The notes: generated by a model from the letters alone, not told the origin. Positions 16,671 to 25,815 are shown, counted from the first letter of the stretch. The stretch is DNA of 44,787 bases from Ignavibacteriota bacterium (GCA_022616555.1 JAKEEG010000074.1:1-44787); one strand, 5' to 3'. Numbers and translations are program-made.

Positions 16671-17999
16671 ATGAGAACACTTATTGTACTCTGCCTTACG
16701 TCATTCTTTTGTACCGCACATGCACAGCAGGCTGTCACTGCAGACGATGTGAAACGCGAATACCTTCACGCGTGGAACGCATATAAACAGTATGCGTGGG
16801 GACACGATGCGCTTCGTCCGCTCAGCAAGCAGCCGCACGACTGGCACGACGTTTCATTGCTCATGACGCCAATCGACGCGTACGATACAATGCTGTTGAT
16901 GGGATTAAAGGACGAAGCGGCTGAAGCGAAACGATTGATTTTCGACAAGCTTTCGTTCGACCAGAATATCGAAGTGCAGGCATTCGAGATCATTATCCGA
17001 CTGTTGGGTGGACTGCTATCAGCGTATCAAATGGACGGCGACCCGCGCTGGCTTGCTCTTGCAAAAGATTTGGGAGACCGGTTGATGCCGATTTACGATT
17101 CACCCACCGGCCTGCCGTTCCGTTACGTGCATTTGCAGATGGGGGCAATTCGTGATTCCGTGAATAACCCTGCTGAAATTGGGACCGCATTAATTGAGTT
17201 TGGAACGCTAAGCAAGCTCACGGGCAATCCGGTGTATTATGACAAGGCAAAGCAGGCACTGATACAGCTTTTCAACCGCCGTTCGCGCATCGGACTTGTC
17301 GGCACATGGATTAATGTGGTCACGGGCGAGTGGACGAATGCCTCCAGCCATGTCGGAGGGGCGATCGATTCGTATTATGAATATTTACTCAAGGCGTGGA
17401 AATTGTTCGGTGATGAAGATTGTAAAACGATGTACGATATGAGTATCGTAGCTGTCAACAAGTATGTCGCCGACACGGTGCGAGGCGAGATGTGGTACGG
17501 TAGAGTGGATATGCATACCGGAAAGCGCACAAGCACGCGATTCGGTTCGCTCGAAGCCTTCTTCCCCGGAGTGCTCGCGATGGGCGGAGACATTGACCGC
17601 GCCGAGCGATTACAAGAATCATGCTTCAAGATGTGGACGCTTCATAACATCGAGCCGGAGGGGATTGACTACGCGACAATGACGCCAACATCCAAAGGGT
17701 ATGTCTTGCGTCCCGAAATTATCGAGTCCGCATATTATCTGTATCATTACACTGGGGATGACAAATACCGGCGCATGGGCGAAACGTTCTTCCGCGACCT
17801 CGTGCGCTACTGTAGAACGGAAGCCGGTTACGCTGAATTGGAAGACGTGACAACAAAGCAAAAACGAGATGCGATGGAAAGCTTCTTCCTCGCCGAGACA
17901 CTGAAGTACTGTTATCTCCTTCTTGCCCCGAAAGAGACATTGGATTTCGACAACGTTATCTTCAATACCGAAGCGCATCCGATACGAAAAACGTGGTAA
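16671..17999 (+). CDS. Exported GH47 alpha-mannosidase-like enzyme
   Basis: Glycoside hydrolase family 47, inverting calcium-dependent alpha-1,2-mannosidase, 442 aa. A signal peptide (MRTLIVLCLTSFFCTAHAQ) directs export. The whole (alpha/alpha)7 barrel signature is visible: TPIDAYDTMLLMG, FEIIIRLLGGLLSAY with Glu106, GAIDSYYEYLLKAW with Asp233, VLRPEIIESAYYLYHYTGD with Glu349, and FNTEAHP with Thr433 as the calcium ligand. By alignment from memory to human ER mannosidase I these are the catalytic acid, base and Ca2+ residues, so the enzyme should be active. GH47 is best known from eukaryotic N-glycan processing; bacterial members exist but are uncommon. No adjacent glycan-uptake genes are seen. 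The spacer 3' of it carries a palindrome and short direct repeats. Confidence 0.92.
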   Translation: MRTLIVLCLTSFFCTAHAQQAVTADDVKREYLHAWNAYKQYAWGHDALRPLSKQPHDWHDVSLLMTPIDAYDTMLLMGLKDEAAEAKRLIFDKLSFDQNIEVQAFEIIIRLLGGLLSAYQMDGDPRWLALAKDLGDRLMPIYDSPTGLPFRYVHLQMGAIRDSVNNPAEIGTALIEFGTLSKLTGNPVYYDKAKQALIQLFNRRSRIGLVGTWINVVTGEWTNASSHVGGAIDSYYEYLLKAWKLFGDEDCKTMYDMSIVAVNKYVADTVRGEMWYGRVDMHTGKRTSTRFGSLEAFFPGVLAMGGDIDRAERLQESCFKMWTLHNIEPEGIDYATMTPTSKGYVLRPEIIESAYYLYHYTGDDKYRRMGETFFRDLVRYCRTEAGYAELEDVTTKQKRDAMESFFLAETLKYCYLLLAPKETLDFDNVIFNTEAHPIRKTW

Positions 18000-18004
18000 C
18001 GAAC

Positions 18005-18028
18005 GTAGGGGTTTGATTTATCAAACCC
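18005..18028. repeat. Palindrome, family 1, copy 2 (degenerate right arm)
   Basis: GTAGGGGTTTGAT-TT-ATCAAACCC; the left end fits the family, the right end has lost TAC. It starts 5 nt after the GH47 stop. Confidence 0.7.
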
Positions 18029-18100
18029 ATTTGGTTCATCAAAACCCCCGATTCATCAAACCCAATTGATTTATCAAACTCCATAATTCATCAACCATAG
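18016..18100 (+). repeat. Short direct repeats of ATCAAACC type
   Basis: Five imperfect units of about 17-19 bp, each containing TTYATCAAAC or TTCATCAACC, run from the palindrome copy at 18005 to about 18100. They are too short and irregular for a CRISPR array. They may be a decayed expansion of the palindrome arm. Confidence 0.6.
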
Positions 18101-18190
18101 CAGGCAAATCCTCGCATTGCAATTCCTTCATCTTTTCTGTATCATCGTTGCGCGTCAATTCTCTCATTTCGTAAATTCCGCGATACCGTT

Positions 18191-20641
18191 ATGAAATCCA
18201 AAACTAAAAAATCCTATCCGAAGTCTGGATCCCAATCCATCCCTTCGGGAACCAATCACCTTGCATTGCCCATCGAAGCTCTCCGTTGGCAGTGCGACCC
18301 CGCGTCGCTCGGCGTCAAATCTAGCGACGACATCAAGCCCAGCCGCGAGATCATCGGCCAGGAACGCGCCCTCAGAGCTCTGCGGGTGGGTCTGGAAATG
18401 AAGCACTTCGGCTACAATATCTTCGTGACCGGCATTTCAGGCACAGGCCGCACCACCACAATAAAGCGTTTGCTGAGCGAATTTGAAGACAAAAATAACG
18501 AACTCAAAGACCATTGCTACGTCTATAACTTCAAGAACCCGGATATGCCCGTCAGTCTCCAGCTTCCCGCGGGGCAGGGAAAATCGCTAAAAGAGGATAT
18601 GGTGAACCTGATTGACGGCTTTCTGCGCGATATTTCAGCACTGTACGAGAGCCAGCGTTACCAAGCGGCGCGCAAAACGGTCGTTCAGCATTTTCAGGAT
18701 AGGCAAAAAGCGATCCTGCAGGATTTCGAGAAGCGCGTGAAGGAACAGGGGTTCGAGCTCGTGCAAGTGCAGGTCGGACAACTGATGCGTCCGGACATTG
18801 TGCCAGTGGTCGGCGGCAACCCCACGAACATCGACCAGGTAGAAGCACTTATAGAGAAGGGGGAAGTCAAGAAGGAAGATTATGAGCGCATGCGCTCCAC
18901 ACAAGACGTGCTGGAAAAGCAAATGGCGCTCGTGTTTCGCGAGCTGCGGAATATCGAACAGCGCGTGCAGGAGTCGCTCGGCGAGCTGGACGAGAAGCAC
19001 GTCATGCCCGTTGTTACCGAAGCGATCGAGGTGCTGAAAGCCACGTACAGCCATCCGAAGGTGCTTCAGTACTTAGAGGACGTCAAGGAGAATGTGATGG
19101 ACAACCTCGACCGTTTTCGCCGCGCGCAGCAACCGGCTGTAGTAGGCGACAACAACGATGGGGAGGAGCAGCAAGATGAGTTTGTTGAGTTTCAAGTGAA
19201 CGTGTTGGTGGATAACTCTGAAACAGAACAAACGCCGATCATCGTTGAAACAAACCCGAAGTATAAGAATATTTTCGGAACTATTGAGCGAGTGCAGGAG
19301 AAGGGTGGCATTTGGCGCACGGACTTTACGCAGATCAAAGCCGGCTCGCTTCTTCGCGCGGACGGCGGCTACCTTGTGCTCAACGCTCTGGACGTTCTGA
19401 TGGAACCGTGGGTCTGGCAGGACCTTAAACGCACGCTGCGCACGGAAAAGATGGAAATTCACACCTACGAGCAGTCGTTCGGCCTCGCTCCTACGGGAAT
19501 GAAACCTCAAGCGATTGAGCTGAATGTAAAGGTGATCATGATCGGCGAGTCCGAAATTTATCATTTGCTGTATTCCCGTGACGACGATTTCAAAAAGATT
19601 TTCAAGGTAAGGGCTGATTTCGATTTTGAGATGTCGAAAAACGGTGATGCCGTTTCGAAATACCTTAATTTCACGAAAATGGTCTGCGACGATGAAAAGC
19701 TGAAATCGTTTGACGCCTCGGCGCTCGCGAAAGTGGTGGAATTCGGCGTGCGGCTAGCCGGCAGGCAGAAGAAAATCTCCACCCGCTTCAATATTATAGC
19801 CGATGTTGTTCGCGAAGCAAACTACTGGGCAACAAAGGACAACTTGCAACGTGTAGAGCGCCGGCATGTTGAGCGAGCCGTGCAGGAACGGATTTATCGC
19901 GTGAACCTTATTGAAGAGAAAATACAGGAGCTTATCAACGACGGCACATTTATGATCGATACCGATGGCTCTGTCGTGGGGCAATTGAACGGCCTTTCGG
20001 TGTACGACGTAGGCGAACATGCATTCGGCAAGCCCTCCCGAATTACGGCGAAAACGTCGCTCGGCAGGGCGGGCATTATTAATATTGAGCGCGAGGCGGA
20101 GTTGAGCGGTCCCACACACAACAAAGGTGTTGCGATTATCAGCGGGTATCTGCGCAGCAAGTTCGCGCAAGATAAGCCGCTGATTGTAAGTGCGAGCATC
20201 ACGTTTGAGCAATCCTACGGAGGCGTTGACGGCGATAGCGCATCGTCGACAGAAATTTACGCAATCCTCTCCAGCCTCTCCGGTATCCCGTTGCGGCAGG
20301 ATATTGCAGTGACAGGTTCGGTGAATCAAAAAGGTGAAATCCAGCCGATCGGCGGCGTGAATCTGAAAATCGAAGGCTTCTACGATTCGTGCAATGCTCG
20401 CGGGTTAACTGGCAAACAGGGCGTGTTGGTTCCGAAGCAGAACGTCCCCGACCTCATGCTGCGCGAGGATGTCGTGGAAGCGGTGAAGCAAGGCAAGTTT
20501 GCCGTTTACGCGATTGCAACGATTGAGGAGGGCGTCGAAATCCTTACGGGCACGAAAGCAGCGACGGTATTCCAGCGTGCCGATAAACAGTTGCAACAGT
20601 ATGCAAGCGAATGGCAGCGGTTCGAAGCGGGAAAGGGATAA
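18191..20641 (+). CDS. Lon-family (S16) AAA+ protease, AAA_32 type
   Basis: ATP-dependent cytoplasmic protease of 816 aa, of the LonB/YcbZ-like class that lacks the bacterial LonA N-domain. The proteolytic domain has the Ser-Lys dyad: Ser683 in GVDGDSASS and Lys726 in GGVNLKIEGF, 43 residues apart as in E. coli Lon. The AAA+ part has Walker A GISGTGRT (81-88) with Arg87 where Lys is usual, and a long coiled-coil insertion at about 140-320. Early HFGYNIFVTG and later ADGGYLVLNALDVL fit the AAA_32 family. Substrates are unknown. The next gene starts 43 nt downstream, across a 28-bp palindrome. Confidence 0.92.
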   Translation: MKSKTKKSYPKSGSQSIPSGTNHLALPIEALRWQCDPASLGVKSSDDIKPSREIIGQERALRALRVGLEMKHFGYNIFVTGISGTGRTTTIKRLLSEFEDKNNELKDHCYVYNFKNPDMPVSLQLPAGQGKSLKEDMVNLIDGFLRDISALYESQRYQAARKTVVQHFQDRQKAILQDFEKRVKEQGFELVQVQVGQLMRPDIVPVVGGNPTNIDQVEALIEKGEVKKEDYERMRSTQDVLEKQMALVFRELRNIEQRVQESLGELDEKHVMPVVTEAIEVLKATYSHPKVLQYLEDVKENVMDNLDRFRRAQQPAVVGDNNDGEEQQDEFVEFQVNVLVDNSETEQTPIIVETNPKYKNIFGTIERVQEKGGIWRTDFTQIKAGSLLRADGGYLVLNALDVLMEPWVWQDLKRTLRTEKMEIHTYEQSFGLAPTGMKPQAIELNVKVIMIGESEIYHLLYSRDDDFKKIFKVRADFDFEMSKNGDAVSKYLNFTKMVCDDEKLKSFDASALAKVVEFGVRLAGRQKKISTRFNIIADVVREANYWATKDNLQRVERRHVERAVQERIYRVNLIEEKIQELINDGTFMIDTDGSVVGQLNGLSVYDVGEHAFGKPSRITAKTSLGRAGIINIEREAELSGPTHNKGVAIISGYLRSKFAQDKPLIVSASITFEQSYGGVDGDSASSTEIYAILSSLSGIPLRQDIAVTGSVNQKGEIQPIGGVNLKIEGFYDSCNARGLTGKQGVLVPKQNVPDLMLREDVVEAVKQGKFAVYAIATIEEGVEILTGTKAATVFQRADKQLQQYASEWQRFEAGKG

Positions 20642-20644
20642 AGA

Positions 20645-20672
20645 GTAGGGGCACGATGTGTCGTGCCTCTAC
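20645..20672. repeat. 28-bp palindrome, family 1, copy 3
   Basis: GTAGGGGC, core ACGATGTGTCGT, GCCTCTAC. It starts 3 nt after the Lon-family stop and 11 nt before the next ATG. Confidence 0.9.
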
Positions 20673-20683
20673 GCGAATTGCGA

Positions 20684-21304
20684 ATGAAACATCGTGGGCG
20701 GACATATCGTGCGTGGGCTATCGGGTTTTCCGTCATCGTTCACGTTGTGGTACTTATGGTTGCGAGTTTGCTTATCATCGACAGGGAATCGAAAACGCCG
20801 GAGTATATCACTATTGAGATACTCCGCCGCGATGAACAACCGCTTTCGGTACCGAAAAGCGAACCCGCGCCTGCGGGTAGATCCCGGCAACGGACGGCAA
20901 AGCCGAAAGCCATAATGCCTCGCATTGAGTTACCGCCTCCCCCCGCTGACGTGCCTGTGCTGTCTCCGGATGAGCCGGTAGCCGTAAATGAATTGGAACT
21001 TATCGATAGAGCGTTCTTCGGCGATTCGCTCTATGCCATCATTAAAGCGGCGCCGCACCTTAAGCCGCTCGTGTTGCGTAACATGCTCACGGAAAATGTC
21101 CCGACGACCGACACGCTCGAAACGTTGCGCAAGCAACTTGCAGAGGCGATGCAGCCGTACATCAACATGTCGGACGCCGAGCGGCAGGCGCGCTTCCACA
21201 TGAAACTTTTTGGCTCACCGACAAACCCTATGCGCCCCGGATCTGTTCCGGGCAACATCCCGATTACCGACATCATCAGGGCAATCATTGAATTGTTGAA
21301 ATAA
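20684..21304 (+). CDS. TonB-like anchored protein of unknown function
   Basis: A 206-aa protein. Residues 12-35 are one membrane anchor (AIGFSVIVHVVVLMVASLLI), followed by a Pro-rich linker (PRIELPPPPADVPVLSPDEP) and a helical C-terminal part. The layout (basic N-tip, single anchor, Pro-rich periplasmic stretch) resembles energy transducers of the TonB/TolA class. The C-terminal domain, however, lacks a recognisable TonB fold. The ATG at 20684 is chosen because the upstream in-frame start at 20663 falls inside the palindromic repeat. Possibly co-transcribed with the Lon-family protease gene. Confidence 0.6.
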   Translation: MKHRGRTYRAWAIGFSVIVHVVVLMVASLLIIDRESKTPEYITIEILRRDEQPLSVPKSEPAPAGRSRQRTAKPKAIMPRIELPPPPADVPVLSPDEPVAVNELELIDRAFFGDSLYAIIKAAPHLKPLVLRNMLTENVPTTDTLETLRKQLAEAMQPYINMSDAERQARFHMKLFGSPTNPMRPGSVPGNIPITDIIRAIIELLK

Positions 21305-21309
21305 TATCC

Positions 21310-21356
21310 GTAGGGGCGCGCCCGCCTGCGGTAGGTAGGTTACAACGTGTCTCTAC
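21310..21356. repeat. Family 1 palindrome, copy 4, expanded
   Basis: GTAGGGGCGCG on the left and CGTGTCTCTAC on the right bracket 25 extra bases that include GCCTGCGG and a GTAGGTAGG duplication. It starts 5 nt after the stop of the TonB-like gene. Confidence 0.65.
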
Positions 21357-21381
21357 ACAAGTATTAATGAGGAGGTTTTAC

Positions 21382-22938
21382 ATGAAACGCTTGCTCATGC
21401 TACTCGTTGTTATATCCACTAGTCTCGCATCCGCACAAACCATCTCACAGTCCGGCCTCGACAAGTACGTTGCACAAGTGATGAAGGAATTTGAAGTCCC
21501 CGGCATTTCCGTTGCCGTCGTAAAGGACGGCAAAGTGCTCGTGGCAAAAGGTTACGGCGTGCGGAAGCTGGGCGAATCAACACCTGTTAACAGCAAAACG
21601 CTGTTCGGCATCGCGTCAAACACGAAAGTTATCACTGCCACCGCGCTTGGCCTGCTGGTAGAAGAAGGCAAGCTTGAGTGGGATGCTCGCGTGATTGACT
21701 ATCTGCCGTGGTTCCAGATGTCCGACCCGTTTGTGACGCGTGAAATGACAATCCGCGATTTGCTCGTGCACCGCAGCGGGTTAGGTTTGGGTGCCGGCGA
21801 TTTGCTCTGGTGGCCGCCATCGACGTACGACCGGAAGGAAATCGCCAGACGGCTGCGTCATTTGCCGCTGGTGACAAGCTTCCGCAGCGCTTACGCGTAC
21901 GACAACGTTCTGTATCTAATCGCTGGAGAGGTTATTGAAGCCGTCTCCGGACAAACGTGGGAGGAGTTTGTGCAGAAACGCATTCTGAATGAAGTCGGGA
22001 TGACGACAAGCAACGTACGTCATTCCGATGCTGAAGCGGGTGGGAACGTTGCAACCACACATGCGCGCATTGATGGTACGGTGCGAATCGTAAAGCCATT
22101 CGACAGCGATAACACCAATCCGGCGGGCGGCGTCAATTCCAACGCCGACGATATGGCAAAGTGGATGATTGTTCAACTCGACTCCGGCAGGGTGTCCCCG
22201 ACCAAGCGCCTCTACTCGCCCCGCACAACGAGGGAGCTGTGGGCGATTGTGACACCGCTTGGAACTGGCGTGCCGCCGCCCGAGGTTGCACCGATCAAAT
22301 CGAATTTCAACGGCTACGCGCTTGGGCTTGGCATCCGCGACTATCGCGGCTACAAAATGGTGACGCATACCGGCGGCTTGCCGGGATACCTTTCCCGCGT
22401 TGCGATGCTGCCCGAACTCAAGGCAGGGGTTACGGTGTTGACGAACCAGGAATCCGGCGCTGCTTTTAATGCCATTGTGTACTATGTGCTTGACAAACTT
22501 ATCGGAGCGCCGGAGTTTGACTGGCTCGGCGGGATTTCAAAACTTGTGAAACGAGAAATGGCGATGATGGAGGAACGCGATAAAGAGGCTGCCGCCGCGC
22601 GTGACATGAACTCTAAACCCTCCCTACCCTTGGAAAAATACGCAGGCACGTATCGCGATGTGTGGTACGGCGATGTGGCAATAGAAAAACAGGGCGACAA
22701 AATGATTATCCGATTCACCAAAACGCCGTCGCTCATCGGCGACCTTGAGTTTTGGCAGTACGACACATTCATCGCCCGCTGGCACGACCGCGAGCTTCGC
22801 GCCGACGCGTACGTAACATTTGCGCTCAATCCGGACGGCTCCATCAATGAAGCAAAAATGAAAGCCGTCTCGGAGACAACAGACTTCAGCTTCGATTTTC
22901 ACGATTTAACGCTGAAGCCGGTGAAGGCTGAGAAATAA
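21382..22938 (+). CDS. Exported serine hydrolase (beta-lactamase/PBP4-like class C)
   Basis: A 518-aa penicillin-binding-protein-like hydrolase. A signal peptide (residues 1-18, cleavage near SLASAQ) precedes the serine hydrolase domain with SNTK (Ser79-Lys82), the YDN triad member in SAYAYDNVLY, and the HTGG box in MVTHTGGLPGY. A C-terminal domain (about 415-518) resembles the DUF3471 beta-barrel often fused to these enzymes. It may be a D-aminopeptidase, esterase or peptidase rather than a true beta-lactamase. The start is fixed by GAGGAGG nine nt before the ATG at 21382. Confidence 0.88.
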   Translation: MKRLLMLLVVISTSLASAQTISQSGLDKYVAQVMKEFEVPGISVAVVKDGKVLVAKGYGVRKLGESTPVNSKTLFGIASNTKVITATALGLLVEEGKLEWDARVIDYLPWFQMSDPFVTREMTIRDLLVHRSGLGLGAGDLLWWPPSTYDRKEIARRLRHLPLVTSFRSAYAYDNVLYLIAGEVIEAVSGQTWEEFVQKRILNEVGMTTSNVRHSDAEAGGNVATTHARIDGTVRIVKPFDSDNTNPAGGVNSNADDMAKWMIVQLDSGRVSPTKRLYSPRTTRELWAIVTPLGTGVPPPEVAPIKSNFNGYALGLGIRDYRGYKMVTHTGGLPGYLSRVAMLPELKAGVTVLTNQESGAAFNAIVYYVLDKLIGAPEFDWLGGISKLVKREMAMMEERDKEAAAARDMNSKPSLPLEKYAGTYRDVWYGDVAIEKQGDKMIIRFTKTPSLIGDLEFWQYDTFIARWHDRELRADAYVTFALNPDGSINEAKMKAVSETTDFSFDFHDLTLKPVKAEK

Positions 22939-22946
22939 TTATTATT

Positions 22947-22974
22947 GTAGGGGCGTTTAATTAAACGCCCCTAC
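22947..22974. repeat. 28-bp palindrome, family 1, copy 5
   Basis: Perfect palindrome: GTAGGGGC, core GTTTAATTAAAC, GCCCCTAC. It starts 8 nt after the serine hydrolase stop and is identical to the copy at 26386. Confidence 0.95.
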
Positions 22975-22985
22975 TACCAATTGTT

Positions 22986-23927
22986 ATGAACCGCACAGAC
23001 CGCCTTCTCGCCATTGTCCTTGAGCTGCAGAACAAGGGCACCGTACGGGCGGAAGACCTTGCCGGGACGTTCAGTGTTACGAAGAGGACGATTTATCGCG
23101 ACGTGCAGGCGCTTTCGGAGGCGGGAGTGCCTGTCGCCGCTGAGCCAGGCGTCGGCTACTCGCTCGTTGAAGGTTATTTCCTCCCGCCCGTGAACCTCAC
23201 GAATGACGAAGCAATGATGCTTGTCCTTGGAGCTGATTTCGTCTCACACAGCTTCGGGCGAGAGTACTGCGACGTTGCCTCCTCCGCCAGCCGCAAGGTT
23301 GAAGCGGTGCTCTCCAAACCGATGCGCAAGGAGGTGCAAGAGCAAAAGCGCAGCATGTGGTTCCTCTCGATGAACAGCCAGCACAAGACTCACGAAGTGG
23401 AAATACTCAAACGCGTGCGACAAGCAGTGCTTGAGCGGAAAACCATTCGCTTCACCTATTATAAACGCTATGCCCAGGAAAGAGAAGGCCCGCTGTCGCG
23501 GGAAGTCGACCCGTACATCCTCTGGCACATTAGCGGCAACTGGCTGGTTGGCGGATACGACCATTTGCGCAAAGCGACGCGAAGCTTTCGCCTGAGCCGC
23601 ATCGAGAAGCTGGAAATTACCGAGAAGCAATTCTCGCGCCCGAAGAATTTTCTCAAGGACTTTGGAGAGAATCAGAAGTTCGATATTATAGTAAAAGCGC
23701 TGTTCAATAATTCGGTTGCGCGATGGGTATTGGAGTCGAGGCCATTCTTCCTTGCCAGTCACCGCCGAACTTCACAAGGATTGCACGTCGTCCTCAAGAG
23801 TAACAATATGGACCAGATTGTTCCGTGGTTGTTGAGTTGGGGATCGAATGTCAAAGTTCTCTCGCCGGATTCTCTCCGTAAGCACCTTGCTGTTGAAGCA
23901 GAACAAGTGCTCTCCGCACATAAGTAA
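22986..23927 (+). CDS. YafY-type HTH/WYL-domain transcriptional regulator
   Basis: A 313-aa DNA-binding regulator. The N-terminal winged helix (residues 1-65; TVRAEDLAGTFSVTKRTIYRDVQALSEAGVP) is DeoR/HTH_11 type. A WYL domain follows (about 135-230; DPYILWHISGNWLVGGYDHL), which in this family senses ligands or nucleic acids, and a WCX-like C-terminal part spans 235-313. The target is unknown; it may control the SDR and small genes downstream. It starts 12 nt after a family-1 palindrome. Confidence 0.88.
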   Translation: MNRTDRLLAIVLELQNKGTVRAEDLAGTFSVTKRTIYRDVQALSEAGVPVAAEPGVGYSLVEGYFLPPVNLTNDEAMMLVLGADFVSHSFGREYCDVASSASRKVEAVLSKPMRKEVQEQKRSMWFLSMNSQHKTHEVEILKRVRQAVLERKTIRFTYYKRYAQEREGPLSREVDPYILWHISGNWLVGGYDHLRKATRSFRLSRIEKLEITEKQFSRPKNFLKDFGENQKFDIIVKALFNNSVARWVLESRPFFLASHRRTSQGLHVVLKSNNMDQIVPWLLSWGSNVKVLSPDSLRKHLAVEAEQVLSAHK

Positions 23928-24057
23928 CCCAGGCTAGAAATCGTTGTATTCTCCTTATTTTACAGCATAAAAACTGCTGACATAAGGTTGTCACACCTCC
24001 GAGTTATATTGCAGGCGCACATTTAGGAAGCCGTCATGTATAACTTATGAGGTGCGT

Positions 24058-25014
24058 ATGGCAACATCTCTCAAAGGTAAAGTAGCCGTAGTAGCAGGAG
24101 CGACACGCGGCACCGGCCGCGGGATTGCTCTCGCTTTAGGCGAAGCAGGCGCGACAGTATACTGCACTGGCCGCAGCACACGTGCTAACAGGCCGAAGCA
24201 ACCTCCGAACAAACGCGAGCCATTCGACCTAGCAAGCCGTCCCGAGACAATCGAGGAAACGGTTGAGATGGTCACAGCACGTGGCGGAAAAGGCATCGCC
24301 GTGCAGACCGACCATACGATAGAAGAACAGGTCAAGGCAGTTTTTGAGCGTGTCGAAAGCGAGCAGGGTAGGCTCGACATCTTCGTTAATGATGTCTGGG
24401 GTGGCGATGAGCTGACCGAGTGGAAGCCGTTCTGGGAACACTCGTTAACAAAGGGCTTACTGATGATTCAGCGCGCCGTGCACTCACATATTATCACAGC
24501 TCATCATGCAGCGCCATTGATGATGAAGACAAAGAATGGCCTGATTGTAGAAGTCACCGACGGCGACCACTACGGCTACCGCGGTACATTCTATTACGAT
24601 TTTGTCAAAACATCCGTCATCCGGCTTGCCTTTTCGCTGGCAACCGAGCTGAAAAAATTCAAGATTACGGCACTCGCTGTTACGCCTGGGTTTATTCGGT
24701 CCGAAGCGATGCTCGACCACTTTGGTGTCACGGAAGCAAACTGGAAAGATGCTGCCAAGACAGATGCTGCGTTTGCCGAATCTGAAACACCTGCGTACGT
24801 CGGACGAGCGGTGGCGGCGCTGGCGATGGACCCAAAAGTTCGGAAGAAGAATGGACGGGTGTTTGCGTCGTGGGATTTGGCCCCGGAGTACGGCATTACC
24901 GATGTAGACGGCCGACAACCGAAGATGCGCGAATGGTTTGAAAAGAATATGAACTTCACATGGAAGAACTGCGATGATACATTTTATGAGTATTGGGGGT
25001 TACCGAAAAGCTGA
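24058..25014 (+). CDS. Short-chain dehydrogenase/reductase
   Basis: NAD(P)-dependent oxidoreductase of 318 aa. The Rossmann motif is AGATRGTGRG (residues 13-22), and the catalytic Tyr-x-x-x-Lys is YDFVK in the segment FYYDFVKTSVIRLAFSLA. The DIFVNDVWGG stretch stands in for the usual NNAG. The C-terminal extension (residues 270-318) is longer than in core SDRs. Substrate unknown. The ATG at 24058, with GAGG upstream, is preferred over an in-frame GTG two codons earlier. Confidence 0.85.
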   Translation: MATSLKGKVAVVAGATRGTGRGIALALGEAGATVYCTGRSTRANRPKQPPNKREPFDLASRPETIEETVEMVTARGGKGIAVQTDHTIEEQVKAVFERVESEQGRLDIFVNDVWGGDELTEWKPFWEHSLTKGLLMIQRAVHSHIITAHHAAPLMMKTKNGLIVEVTDGDHYGYRGTFYYDFVKTSVIRLAFSLATELKKFKITALAVTPGFIRSEAMLDHFGVTEANWKDAAKTDAAFAESETPAYVGRAVAALAMDPKVRKKNGRVFASWDLAPEYGITDVDGRQPKMREWFEKNMNFTWKNCDDTFYEYWGLPKS

Positions 25015-25045
25015 CTCTCTATAACTTCATTAAGGGTATCAGAAT

Positions 25046-25408
25046 ATGAGCAACACAACCGCGTTGCGAACATGGAAACTTGGGCTTGGCGTAGGGCTCG
25101 TCGCCGGTATTCTTGATGTTATTCTCATTTACGCAGCCGAACCGACGGCATCAGCATGGCAGCTTGCTCAAGCCGGAATTGCATGGACGCTGTTTGGCTG
25201 GATTGTCCTTGCGACGAATTCTGGACTTACACCCATGTCGCATTGCATTCTCATCACGCTCCTTATTAATATCCCGTGGTACATTAACACATCGCTTCTT
25301 CCGGCTCGGTTGGAGCTTCTGTTTCCGTTGATGATCCAGAGCGTTGTCTTTGGCGCGATGTTCGGTTTCGCAAAACGTCGACTAATAAATACACAAACTG
25401 CACGATGA
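25046..25408 (+). CDS. Small four-helix membrane protein
   Basis: A 120-aa protein with four hydrophobic segments (about residues 12-30, 38-56, 64-82, 90-107) and no recognised family or catalytic motif. It overlaps the downstream DUF1801 gene by 4 nt (ATGA), so the two are translationally coupled and the SDR > membrane protein > DUF1801 > tag set is probably one operon. Confidence 0.65.
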   Translation: MSNTTALRTWKLGLGVGLVAGILDVILIYAAEPTASAWQLAQAGIAWTLFGWIVLATNSGLTPMSHCILITLLINIPWYINTSLLPARLELLFPLMIQSVVFGAMFGFAKRRLINTQTAR

Positions 25409-25815
25409 AGCAACTTGCGGTGAAAACTCAGAACGTTGAAACATACTTAAAAAAATTTCCTCCTCGCATTCAAGAGATCGCTCATGCGCTCCGAAAGCTT
25501 GTGAAGAATACCGTGCCCGATTGCATTGAGCGGGTCTATCCGGGCTGGAAGCTCATCGGGTACCGAGCCGTCAATGTCGACAAGGGAAACAAGAGTCATT
25601 ATTTTGGGTTCATATTTCCTACCGATGACAAAGTTGTGCTCGGGTTTGAGTATGGCACGATGCTCTCTGACCCGGACAAGGTATTGGAGGGTTCGGGGAC
25701 ACAGGTGCGGTACATTACTTTTCGGACGCAGAAAGAAATTAAGAAATCCATTCTCATCCCATTAATTTCAGAAGCCGTATCCATAGCCATTGACCGCAAG
25801 AAAGGTAGAACATGA
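25405..25815 (+). CDS. DUF1801 (YdhG-like) protein
   Basis: A 136-aa cytoplasmic protein with the DUF1801 pattern: an N-terminal helix (QNVETYLKKFPPRIQEIAHALRKL), then ERVYPGWKLIGYR and a beta-rich core with YFGFIFPTDDKVVLGF. The family adopts an iron-chaperone-like (frataxin-like) fold and has no firmly established function. It overlaps its neighbours by 4 nt on both sides, so it sits in a coupled chain. Confidence 0.82.
   Translation: MKQLAVKTQNVETYLKKFPPRIQEIAHALRKLVKNTVPDCIERVYPGWKLIGYRAVNVDKGNKSHYFGFIFPTDDKVVLGFEYGTMLSDPDKVLEGSGTQVRYITFRTQKEIKKSILIPLISEAVSIAIDRKKGRT

Noticed and set aside
18016-18100. Possible CRISPR-like array
   Set aside because: Units are under 20 bp, irregular and lack spacers of constant length; no cas genes nearby.
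20663-20683. Earlier start for the TonB-like protein
   Set aside because: It lies inside the 28-bp palindrome.
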